This document shows positions 9,561-16,754 of a stretch of DNA of 64,000 nt, one piece after another (the first letter of the stretch is position 1; each line of letters starts with the position of its first letter). Origin of the DNA: Flavobacterium succinicans (GTDB lineage Bacteria > Bacteroidota > Bacteroidia > Flavobacteriales > Flavobacteriaceae); contig NZ_JMTM01000035.1 of NCBI RefSeq assembly GCF_001662485.1, positions 248,001 through 312,000 of the forward strand, read 5' to 3'. The position numbers were made by a program, and so were the translations under genes. The notes beneath the pieces were generated by a model. It was given only the letters and a program-made list of their open reading frames with translations. It did no database searches and was not told the origin of the DNA.

Positions 9561-9697
9561 TTTAAATTGTCTTAACTCAATAGATAGATTTACTAATTTG
9601 AAGTGATCACTATGGCGAATCCGAAAATAAGCCTTAATATAGTCATAAACTGCGTGGTACAACAAGATATGCTTAGCAGTAATTTCAAAAGAACAAA

Positions 9698-9937
9698 ATG
9701 ACTACAGAACAAGTAATAGAATTTACAAAATTGCTAAGCAAAATAGTTTTTTTGGTAATAACTTGTTTATTATCATTTGTGTATGGTACAGCTTTGTCTA
9801 TGAAAATTGAACATCCAAACTTTAAAAATTTACCAGTAAGTGATTTTTTTATTTTTGGTACTATACTAATTATTATGATTTTTATTAATCTTAAAGTCTT
9901 TGGGATTTTGAAACCACGCTCCGTAACGACTACCTAA
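9698..9937 (+). CDS. Small hypothetical membrane protein
   Basis: A 79-residue ORF with two convincing hydrophobic segments (IVFLVITCLLSFVYGTAL and FFIFGTILIIMIFINLKVFGIL) separated by a short polar loop. I do not recognise a family and no clear ribosome binding site precedes the ATG. It lies 92 bp upstream of the HTH regulator on the same strand. Supported only by length, membrane pattern and position; it could be spurious. Confidence 0.4.
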   Translation: MTTEQVIEFTKLLSKIVFLVITCLLSFVYGTALSMKIEHPNFKNLPVSDFFIFGTILIIMIFINLKVFGILKPRSVTTT

Positions 9938-10029
9938 TTCGTCGCTCAAGCAGCAAACATCCCTATTGTTGTAGCCTATACCATAGCTTAAGTGTTCATT
10001 TTCTAAAACCAGAACTATCAATTAAAAAT

Positions 10030-10602
10030 ATGTCCAAATTAAAAGCCATCAGAGAAACTCAAAACCTCACCCAAGAAGAATTAGCTCAAAAATCAGGTGT
10101 TTCGGTAAGAACGATTCAGCGCATCGAAACGGGAAAAGAACCCAAAGGATATACTCTTAAAGTTTTAGCTCAAGTATTAGCAATTGAAGCTAATGAATTG
10201 CTTACTGAAAAACCAGCAAAAGAAAATTTAGCAGATGTCGAAGAAATCGAGAAAAACCAAGAAACCGATTTAATCAATTTTACCAAGCTAAAATTAATCA
10301 ATCTTTCTTCCATTCCGTTTATCATTATTCCACCTTTTAATATTATCCTTCCGTTGTTGCTAATGTTCACAATGAAACAAAAAAACAGCCTAGCAAAGCA
10401 ACTTATTTCCGTACAAATACTTTGGACTATAGTAGCACCTATCATTTTTATGCTGGGCATTTTTTTGAAACTAGGCAACCAATTCACAATCTTGCTTATG
10501 GCGCTAATTGCAATCTCAAATGTGATAATTGTCCTTAGGAACGCTGTAGCCTTAGACAAAGAAAAAAAACTTTTTTTTAAGCTGAATTTCAGCATACTAT
10601 AA
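10030..10602 (+). CDS. XRE-type HTH regulator with C-terminal membrane domain
   Basis: A 190-residue protein. Residues 1-60 form a textbook helix-turn-helix of the Cro/C1 type (LTQEELAQKSGVSVRTIQRIETGKEPKGYTLKVLAQVL). A charged linker follows (EKPAKENLADVEEIEKNQETD), then three or four hydrophobic helices (about 100-180: LSSIPFIIIPPFNIILPLLLMF, ILWTIVAPIIFMLGIFL, FTILLMALIAISNVIIVLR). The architecture, DNA-binding head plus DUF4870-like membrane tail, suggests a membrane-tethered transcription factor. A triplet of TGTCAGG-like sites immediately downstream, before the serine hydrolase gene, is a plausible target. The signal sensed is unknown. Confidence 0.82.
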   Translation: MSKLKAIRETQNLTQEELAQKSGVSVRTIQRIETGKEPKGYTLKVLAQVLAIEANELLTEKPAKENLADVEEIEKNQETDLINFTKLKLINLSSIPFIIIPPFNIILPLLLMFTMKQKNSLAKQLISVQILWTIVAPIIFMLGIFLKLGNQFTILLMALIAISNVIIVLRNAVALDKEKKLFFKLNFSIL

Positions 10603-10606
10603 AAAC

Positions 10607-10635
10607 TGACGGGTAGTTGTCAGGTTATTGTCAGG
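10607..10635 (+). promoter_or_regulatory. Three helically phased TGTCAGG-like boxes (candidate operator)
   Basis: TGACGGG (10607), TGTCAGG (10618) and TGTCAGG (10629) recur with an exact 11-bp period, one DNA turn. They sit between the HTH regulator and the serine hydrolase start at 10710. The last two repeats share TTGTCAGG. An operator role is inferred from phasing and position only. Confidence 0.4.
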
Positions 10636-10709
10636 ATTGTTTTTACGATTTTAAAACGCAAAGCACATAGCTTTGTTTCTGGAATTAAAATCGCAAAACA
10701 AAAATAATT

Positions 10710-12209
10710 ATGACAAAAAAAATTATCATTAGCTTTATCATTGTTCTGTTTTTTGGAACAAAAAGCCAAGCGCAAGTCGAGAAAAACTCAGCATTATACC
10801 AAACTATTCTTTCAAAAGACAGTCTGTTGTTTGAGGTAGGTTTTAATCATTGCAACATCACTCAGTTTGAAAACCTGTTGAGTGATACGTTTGAATTCTT
10901 TCACGACAAAGACAGTATTTCCTATAAAAAAGAGTTTCTATACAAGTTTAAAAATGGCTTGTGTAAATCCCCTACAACGTACCAATCAAGACGCGAATTA
11001 AATACAGAAAGCACCGAAATTTTTCCTCTTTATAAGAACCAAGTACTATATGGAGCCATTCAAACAGGAAATCATAAATTCTATGAAACGATTTTAGGTC
11101 ATAAAGAAACCTTAGCTGGTTCAGCAAAATTTACACACGTTTGGCTTTTAGAAAATGGTGTTTGGAAATTAGCCAAAAGTTTAAGTTATGACCACCAAGA
11201 CAACAATAATAATTCTAACTATCAATCTTCCATTTTTGACAACGATACTAAAATAGAAAAGTGGTTACAAGAAAACAAAGTGCCTACTTTAGGAATTGGT
11301 GTTATTAAAGATGGAAAATTGCAACAAGTAAAAGTATTTGGAACCATAAAAAAAGGCATAACGGCTCCATACAACACTATATTTAACGTCGCTTCACTAA
11401 CCAAACCCATAACGGCTATGGTAGCTTTAAAATTAGTGAATTTAGGCAAATGGGATTTGGATGAACCTATTTCTAAATATTGGATTGACCCTGATGTTTC
11501 AAAAGATAAAAATTGCAAAATACTTACAACAAGACATATTTTGAGCCATCAAACTGGATTTACCAATTGGCGTGGCAATAACAAAGACGGAAAACTTCAT
11601 TTTGAATTTGAACCAGGAACAAAGTATCAATATTCGGGAGAAGGTTTTGAATATTTGAGAAAAGCGTTAGAAAGAAAATTCCATAAATCACTAAACGAAT
11701 TAGCAAGTGAATTGATTTTTAAACCATTACAAATGACAGACACCAACTATTTTTGGAACAACAAAACAGATATTTCACGATTTGCAATAGGTTATGACAC
11801 TAAAGGAATGGCTTACGAAATAGAAAAAAATGAAGTAGCCAACGGTGCTGACAATTTATTGACAACCGTTGAAGATTATGGAAAATTCTTGACAAGTGTT
11901 ATGAATAGCGATGGTTTAAGTGATGACCTATTTAACGAGATGGTTAAAAATCAAGTCGAAACCAAAAATGGAAAACATTTTGGACTTGGTTTTGAAATAT
12001 ATGATCTTGGAAATGGAGAATATGCTTTATCCCACGGTGGTTCTGACAAAGGCTGTCAAACGATAGTCTTTATTCTTCCAAAGACAAAGCAAGGGTTACT
12101 TATTTTTACCAACGTAGATGATGGCTATAAAGTTTATGAAAAAATAGTAAAACATTATCTAGGAGTGTATGGAAACAAAATATTTGAAATAGAAACAAAA
12201 AAAGAATAA
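10710..12209 (+). CDS. Exported serine hydrolase: NTF2-like (DUF4440) plus beta-lactamase-related domain
   Basis: A 499-residue protein with signal peptide (IIISFIIVLFFGTKSQAQ). Residues about 30-155 resemble a DUF4440/SnoaL-like domain (FNHCNITQFENLLSDTFEFFHDKDS .. FTHVWLLENGVWKLAKSLSYDHQ). The rest is a class C beta-lactamase-like or DD-peptidase fold: SLTKPITAMVALKL gives the SxxK nucleophile, YQYSGEGFEYL corresponds to the YxN motif but carries Gly in place of Asn, and HGGSDKG is the third motif. The family includes esterases, D-aminopeptidases and penicillin-binding proteins; the substrate is not readable. The fusion suggests a sensor or dimerisation head. Possibly controlled by the upstream HTH gene through the TGTCAGG boxes. 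Confidence 0.88.
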   Translation: MTKKIIISFIIVLFFGTKSQAQVEKNSALYQTILSKDSLLFEVGFNHCNITQFENLLSDTFEFFHDKDSISYKKEFLYKFKNGLCKSPTTYQSRRELNTESTEIFPLYKNQVLYGAIQTGNHKFYETILGHKETLAGSAKFTHVWLLENGVWKLAKSLSYDHQDNNNNSNYQSSIFDNDTKIEKWLQENKVPTLGIGVIKDGKLQQVKVFGTIKKGITAPYNTIFNVASLTKPITAMVALKLVNLGKWDLDEPISKYWIDPDVSKDKNCKILTTRHILSHQTGFTNWRGNNKDGKLHFEFEPGTKYQYSGEGFEYLRKALERKFHKSLNELASELIFKPLQMTDTNYFWNNKTDISRFAIGYDTKGMAYEIEKNEVANGADNLLTTVEDYGKFLTSVMNSDGLSDDLFNEMVKNQVETKNGKHFGLGFEIYDLGNGEYALSHGGSDKGCQTIVFILPKTKQGLLIFTNVDDGYKVYEKIVKHYLGVYGNKIFEIETKKE

Positions 12210-12290
12210 AATAACAATTGAATGTTACAAAATTAAAAAGATTGTGAGAGGAAAGAGATTATGAAGTAAGAAAGCAGTTTTATTGCAACA

Positions 12291-12326
12291 AAAAAAGCCT
12301 TGAATTCCTTCAAGGCTTTTTATTTT
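12291..12326. terminator. Bidirectional terminator
   Basis: GCCTTGAA (12297-12304) and TTCAAGGC (12309-12316) form a perfect 8-bp stem with an A-run on the left and T-run on the right. It can end both the serine hydrolase transcript (+) and the tRNA-His transcript (-). Confidence 0.8.
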
Positions 12327-12327
12327 G

Positions 12328-12402
12328 GGTGGCTGACCGGGTTCGAACCGGCGACCCGCGGCACCACAAACCGCTACTCTAACCAGCTGAGCTACAACCA
12401 CC
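12328..12402 (-). tRNA. tRNA-His (anticodon GTG)
   Basis: The minus strand folds into a cloverleaf: an eight-base acceptor GGTGGTTG pairing with CAGCCACC, where the extra 5' G (G-1) opposite C73 is the hallmark of tRNA-His; D arm AGCTCAGCTGGTTAGAGT; anticodon loop TTGTGGT with GTG in the middle; and a T arm with TTCGAAC. CCA is not encoded in register. A terminator follows directly. Confidence 0.95.
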
Positions 12403-12477
12403 ATTTTGCTTAGCGGTTGCAAATATAGAACAATTGTTTGCTTCTGCAAAGATTTTTTCAAAAAAAATACTAGAAAT

Positions 12478-13194
12478 TTACATCAAATCACTTAAGCTAT
12501 TGACAGCCAAATACCTTTCGGTAGTAAATCCTTCGGCGTGTTCGAGTCCGGTTAAACGTCCTAAATCTCGGGAACGATAATTCAAGCTTTCCAAAAAGTT
12601 TTTACTCGAAATGGGCGATTCGGGTTCTTTGGAATTAGGGTCGTAAAACTGAGAACTATAGGCCAAAATAGCCGCTGTTTTTTGCTCCACGTAACCTGTA
12701 ATATCGACTACGAAATCTGGCACAAGGTTTTTCCATTGCATATAATGGTATACTACTTTGGGACGCCACGCTTTTTGCTCTTCGTCATCTAAACTTGTGG
12801 AAATTCGCATTAATCCCGATAAAAAACAAGCATCCGAAACCAGTTGGCTCCCTTTGGGATGGTCGATATGGCGGTCATCAACGGCGTTACACAACACGAT
12901 TTCGGGTTGGTATTTGCGAATCATTTTTATGACTTCGAGTTGGTGTGCTTCGTCATTTACAAAAAAGCCATCTCGAAACGCTAGATTCTTTCGCACTGAA
13001 ACGCCTAAAATTGCCGCTGCTGCTGCGGCTTCTTTGTCTCTAATTTCGGCTGAACCACGTGTGCCCAACTCCCCTCTTGTCAAATCTACGATGCCTACTT
13101 TTTTTCCTAAAGCGACTTCTTTTAAAATAGTGCCTGCGCAACCCAACTCTACGTCGTCTGGATGGGCACCAAAAGCTAATATATCTAGTTTCAT
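12478..13194 (-). CDS. bshB1: Bacillithiol biosynthesis deacetylase BshB1
   Basis: A 238-residue protein of the LmbE/PIG-L zinc deacetylase family. The AHPDDVELG motif at residues 9-17 supplies His, Asp and Asp of the metal site and catalytic base; HIDHPKGSQLV supplies the third ligand region. The sequence context (DLTRGELGTRGSAEIRDKEA, NLAFRDGFF) is that of BshB1, which deacetylates N-acetylglucosaminyl-malate to GlcN-malate in the cytosol, the second step of bacillithiol synthesis. Bacillithiol is the usual low-molecular-weight thiol of many Bacteroidota. It is 227 bp downstream of menF with a repeat element between, so a separate promoter is likely. bshA and bshC are not in this window. 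Confidence 0.93.
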   Translation of the reverse strand: MKLDILAFGAHPDDVELGCAGTILKEVALGKKVGIVDLTRGELGTRGSAEIRDKEAAAAAAILGVSVRKNLAFRDGFFVNDEAHQLEVIKMIRKYQPEIVLCNAVDDRHIDHPKGSQLVSDACFLSGLMRISTSLDDEEQKAWRPKVVYHYMQWKNLVPDFVVDITGYVEQKTAAILAYSSQFYDPNSKEPESPISSKNFLESLNYRSRDLGRLTGLEHAEGFTTERYLAVNSLSDLM

Positions 13195-13309
13195 ATATTT
13201 AAAAATTTAAACAGCTATGACTGTTGTTGACTTTGTATGATTAAAATTTTCTCTTTTACCCAAATAACGACTCACAAAACGGAACCCAAAAAATCACTTT
13301 GTTGCTCTC

Positions 13310-13377
13310 TAGCCCCGATGGCAGTGGCATCCTTTGCCTTTTTTCTTTAAAAAGGCAAAGATATAACGGACAGCGGG
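13310..13377 (+). repeat. Dispersed structured intergenic repeat, copy C
   Basis: It begins TAGCCCCGATGGCAGTGGC, has the TTTGCC/GGCAAA hairpin with a T/A-rich loop, and ends ACGGACAGCGGG. Similarity to copy A continues to about 13414 (GCTGGCCAAGAAGCC then TGCTGCTCCT). It lies between menF and bshB1, antisense to both. Confidence 0.85.
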
Positions 13378-13421
13378 ACTATTGCTGGCCAAGAAGCCTT
13401 TTGTTGCTGCTCCTCACCAAG

Positions 13422-14522
13422 CTACTGTTCCATTTTGTCTAAGACTCTTTTCATCGTCATCGATTTGTTGACACTTTCCTCCCATTCTTTCTCTGGAATA
13501 CTTTCTAAAGTAATGCCGCAACCCATATATAAATAAGCTTTTGCTGTGTCGGATTTGTCTTCACTTTGCTTAATTTGCATACAACGCAAATTTACAAATA
13601 AATGAGATTTTGGTTTATTCAAATAATCTCCTTTTACATTTAGCTCACCCAAAAAACCAGTATAATAACTACGGTCATAGCCTTCATTAGCCAAAATAAA
13701 ATCTTTAGCTTGCTGCTTGGGTAATCCGCAAACGGCGGGCGTTGGATGCAAAACCGAGACCACTTCTTTTAAACTCGAACTTCGTTTCAGCACGCCTTCG
13801 ATATCTGTGTTGATATGTAGCAACTTTCCTGCTTGAACTGTGTAAGGACTCGAAAGTACAATCTCAGCAGTATGGTTTTTAAGACTATCTAAAATAGAAT
13901 CTGTAACATATTGTTGCTCTTTTTGTTCTTTATTTCCCCAAACTGCTGTTCTTTTTTTGGGGTCAAAGATTTGCGTTCCAGCCAAAGCAGTGGTGTAAAA
14001 CTTAGATTTGTTTGCTTTCAACAATCGTTCAGGTGTAGCCCCCATCCAAAGCCCTATTTTGGGATGAAACCAACAATACGTAAAAGCAGTAGGATACAAA
14101 GCAATTAATTTTTCGAAAGTTGTCACAACATCAAAATTGGAGACATTGACTTCTTCTTGTCGAGACAAAACTACTTTATCAAAAACTCCTTTTTTAATCG
14201 TTTCGACTCCTTTTTCAATTAGTGCTAAAAAATGATTTTTCGCCTCCTGATTTTCATCTGAAGAAGTAACTTTTGTTTCTTCAAATTCAACGGTTGGCAC
14301 AATCGTTTCCCATTTAACAGACTCCTTGAGTGGAATCAAAATCATCTGATTCCCATTGAAAGGTGAAAAAACAAATCCACTTTCTTTAAAATCATCTACG
14401 AAAAACAAGTGGTCATTTTTTTGAAAAAAGCCTATTAACTTACTCTTATTAGGTTTGTGATAGATAACGAAAGGTAAGTTTAAGGCAATTTGCTGCTGTA
14501 CTTTTATAAAAAAATCAATCAT
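13422..14522 (-). CDS. menF: Isochorismate synthase (menaquinone pathway)
   Basis: A 366-residue chorismate-binding enzyme. The C-terminal core carries VFDKVVLSRQEE, YPTAFTYCWFHPKIGLWMGATPERLLK, TTALAGTQ, HPTPAVCGLPKQQA and YTGFLGEL, all typical of MenF/EntC/DhbC. It converts chorismate to isochorismate in the cytosol, the first committed menaquinone step. The neighbouring menI-like thioesterase 27 bp upstream on the same strand makes the menaquinone role more likely than siderophore synthesis; no siderophore genes are nearby. It is somewhat shorter at the N terminus than the E. coli enzymes, as usual for Bacteroidota. Confidence 0.93.
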   Translation of the reverse strand: MIDFFIKVQQQIALNLPFVIYHKPNKSKLIGFFQKNDHLFFVDDFKESGFVFSPFNGNQMILIPLKESVKWETIVPTVEFEETKVTSSDENQEAKNHFLALIEKGVETIKKGVFDKVVLSRQEEVNVSNFDVVTTFEKLIALYPTAFTYCWFHPKIGLWMGATPERLLKANKSKFYTTALAGTQIFDPKKRTAVWGNKEQKEQQYVTDSILDSLKNHTAEIVLSSPYTVQAGKLLHINTDIEGVLKRSSSLKEVVSVLHPTPAVCGLPKQQAKDFILANEGYDRSYYTGFLGELNVKGDYLNKPKSHLFVNLRCMQIKQSEDKSDTAKAYLYMGCGITLESIPEKEWEESVNKSMTMKRVLDKMEQ

Positions 14523-14549
14523 AACCGCTATTTTATGGTTCGTAAATAA

Positions 14550-14975
14550 TTAAGGCTTTTTTTGCAAAACCATATTGGTCAATTTGCATAAGGAAATCAA
14601 ATTTCCGGCTTCGTCGGTGATTTTTATTTCCCATAAATGTACGGTTTTGCCTTTATGAATAATTTTGGCTGTGCCGAAAACTACTCCTTCGCGTATGCTT
14701 TTTAGATGATTGGCCGAGATTTCAATCCCGCGAACTTCTTGTTCCTTAGGATTGATAAAAAAGTGAGAAGCCGCACTCCCAACACTCTCTGCCAAAGCCA
14801 CAGAAGCACCGCCGTGCAACAATCCCATAGGCTGATGTACTGCTGAATTGACTGGCATTTTGGCCACCAAAAAACCTTCGCCAGCATCAATGTATTCTAT
14901 ATTTAAGGTCTCCATCAACGTATTCTTCGAAAAGGCATTGCAAAATTGGAGCATTTTTTCTTTGTCTATTTCCAT
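14550..14975 (-). CDS. menI: Hotdog-fold thioesterase, probable 1,4-dihydroxy-2-naphthoyl-CoA hydrolase
   Basis: A 141-residue protein. The ATG at 14975 is preferred to an in-frame TTG two codons upstream. The signature QPMGLLHGGASVALAESVGSAA, with the catalytic Glu in ALAES, closely follows the pattern of E. coli MenI (YdiI), as does GIEISANHLKSIREG. The family hydrolyses acyl-CoA thioesters. Placement immediately before menF in the same direction supports release of DHNA from DHNA-CoA in menaquinone synthesis. The PaaI phenylacetyl-CoA thioesterase is the main alternative, but no paa genes are visible. Confidence 0.85.
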   Translation of the reverse strand: MEIDKEKMLQFCNAFSKNTLMETLNIEYIDAGEGFLVAKMPVNSAVHQPMGLLHGGASVALAESVGSAASHFFINPKEQEVRGIEISANHLKSIREGVVFGTAKIIHKGKTVHLWEIKITDEAGNLISLCKLTNMVLQKKP

Positions 14976-15145
14976 TGTCAATATATTTCCCGTAAAAATA
15001 AGCGAACTAATTGGTCAGTACAAACCAATCACTGTTTTTTAGTATAATTCACTAAATTTAAAGGCAACAGCCATCACCATCAAATTTGTAGGATTTGCGA
15101 TGGCATATTCTAATTAATCGTTATTTTTACAAAAAAAAATAAGAA

Positions 15146-16678
15146 ATGCGCTCCATTGCTACCGTTTTTATTCTTGGAATTATACTGCTTCTGGCTTCTT
15201 GCCGAGCTGATTTTGATACGGTGGCTAGTACTGGCGACTTGAAATTTTCTAAGGATACGGTGTATTTGGACACGGTTTTTACCAACATTGGTTCGAGTAC
15301 GTACCAACTAAAAGTCTATAATAAAAGTAAAAACGACATCAATATTCCAATCATTCAATTCGAAAAAGGACTCAATTCTAAATACCGAATGACTGTAGAC
15401 GGACAGCAAGGAACTGCAGGTAAAATTTTCAAAGACATTACTTTGTTGGCCAAAGACAGCTTGTATATTTTCATCGAAACCACAGCAAGTATAGCTGATG
15501 CCAACCCTACTGATTTTTTGTACACCGATAAAATTCAATTTGATAGTGGTGCCAATTTGCAAACGGTTGAATTGGTTACGCTAATTCAAGATGCTATTTT
15601 TCTTTATCCACAGCGATTCGCGGATGGCACGACTGAGACGCTACCAATTGGCAATGAAAAAATAGAAGGTTTTTATTTGGACGAAAATGATGTAATCAAC
15701 GGTAATGAGTTGCATTTTACCAAAACAAAACCTTATGTTATTTATGGTTATGCCGCAGTTCCTTCGGGAAAAACAGCTGTTTTTGATGCGGGTGCTCGAG
15801 TGCATTTTCACGCCAATTCTGGATTGATTGTTGCCAATCAAGGAAGTATTCAAATCAACGGAACTACCTCAACCACCAATGCTTTAGAAAATGAAGTCAT
15901 TTTTGAAGGCAATCGCTTAGAGCCCGGATTTTCTGATGTTGCAGGGCAATGGGGCGCGTTATGGCTAACCAACGGAAGCACCAATAACCGCATCAACCAT
16001 TTGACTATAAAAAATGCAACCATCGGACTTTTGATTCAAAATAACGATGGAACTACAGTACAACTAAAAAATACTCAGATATATAATTCTAGCAACTACG
16101 GCATTCTGGCTCAAACAGGCAAAATCGTAGGTGAAAATCTAGTCATAAACAATTCGGGTATAGCGAGTTTGGCTTGTTTATATGGTGGAGCGTATCATTT
16201 TACGCATTCGACCTTTAACAATAATTGGAATAGCTCCAAACAAGTTGCAGTTTTGGTCAGCAACTTTATCACAGGCGCCGTTCCTGAGTCTAAAGATTTG
16301 ACGCAAGCCACTTTTAATAACTGTATCATTTATGGTTCTTATGCTAATGAAATGCTGTTGAATAAAAAAACTACTTCGGTTTTCAATTATCAATTCAATC
16401 ATTGTTTGTTGAAATTCAACAATAGCAATAACTCATTTACCACTGATCCTTTGTACCAATTTGAAACGGATGCTACACATTACAGCGGGATAATTTTAAA
16501 CAAAGACCCTAAGTTTTTCAAAGCAAATCAGAACCTACTCAACATTGACAATACTTCGGCGGCTTTTGCCAAAGGGAATACTGATTTTTTAATTCCATTG
16601 GACATTTTAGGAACAAGTAGAACCTTACCTCCTGATTTGGGCGCTTATCAAAATAAAGCATTTCCGAAAACCAATTAA
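15146..16678 (+). CDS. Right-handed beta-helix lipoprotein of unknown function
   Basis: A 510-residue protein with a lipoprotein signal peptide ending LLLASCRAD (Cys about 19). An N-terminal beta-sandwich-like region (KFSKDTVYLDTVFTNIGSSTYQLKVYNKS) resembles DUF1573-type abnormal-spindle/immunoglobulin strands. From about 200 on, short repeating beta turns dominate (GARVHFHANSGLIVANQGSIQINGT, NHLTIKNATIGLLIQNNDG, TQIYNSSNYGILAQ, ATFNNCIIYGSYANE), characteristic of a pectate-lyase-like parallel helix. No catalytic residues are recognised, so it may bind or cleave a polysaccharide at the cell surface. It is a single gene, 76 bp before the purL start. Confidence 0.75.
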   Translation: MRSIATVFILGIILLLASCRADFDTVASTGDLKFSKDTVYLDTVFTNIGSSTYQLKVYNKSKNDINIPIIQFEKGLNSKYRMTVDGQQGTAGKIFKDITLLAKDSLYIFIETTASIADANPTDFLYTDKIQFDSGANLQTVELVTLIQDAIFLYPQRFADGTTETLPIGNEKIEGFYLDENDVINGNELHFTKTKPYVIYGYAAVPSGKTAVFDAGARVHFHANSGLIVANQGSIQINGTTSTTNALENEVIFEGNRLEPGFSDVAGQWGALWLTNGSTNNRINHLTIKNATIGLLIQNNDGTTVQLKNTQIYNSSNYGILAQTGKIVGENLVINNSGIASLACLYGGAYHFTHSTFNNNWNSSKQVAVLVSNFITGAVPESKDLTQATFNNCIIYGSYANEMLLNKKTTSVFNYQFNHCLLKFNNSNNSFTTDPLYQFETDATHYSGIILNKDPKFFKANQNLLNIDNTSAAFAKGNTDFLIPLDILGTSRTLPPDLGAYQNKAFPKTN

Positions 16679-16697
16679 AAAGACTTGCTTTTGGCAT

Positions 16698-16727
16698 TTG
16701 TACTTAGTATTTTTTAAACTAAATTTG
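16698..16727 (+). promoter_or_regulatory. Probable purL promoter
   Basis: TTG at 16698-16700 and TAAATTTG at 16720-16727 are separated by 19 bp, a full match to the Flavobacterium TTG-N17-23-TAnnTTTG consensus. The expected transcription start lies near 16733, leaving about a 20-nt leader before ATG 16755. Confidence 0.65.
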
Positions 16728-16754
16728 CAGCGCAATACAACAAACCCTACAACA

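Noticed and set aside
10170..10595. 141-residue frame antisense to the HTH regulator
   Set aside because: Mirror of membrane-helix codons of the HTH gene; no RBS or motifs.
12225..12461. 78-residue frame overlapping tRNA-His
   Set aside because: Covers the tRNA gene and its terminator on the minus strand; clearly noncoding.
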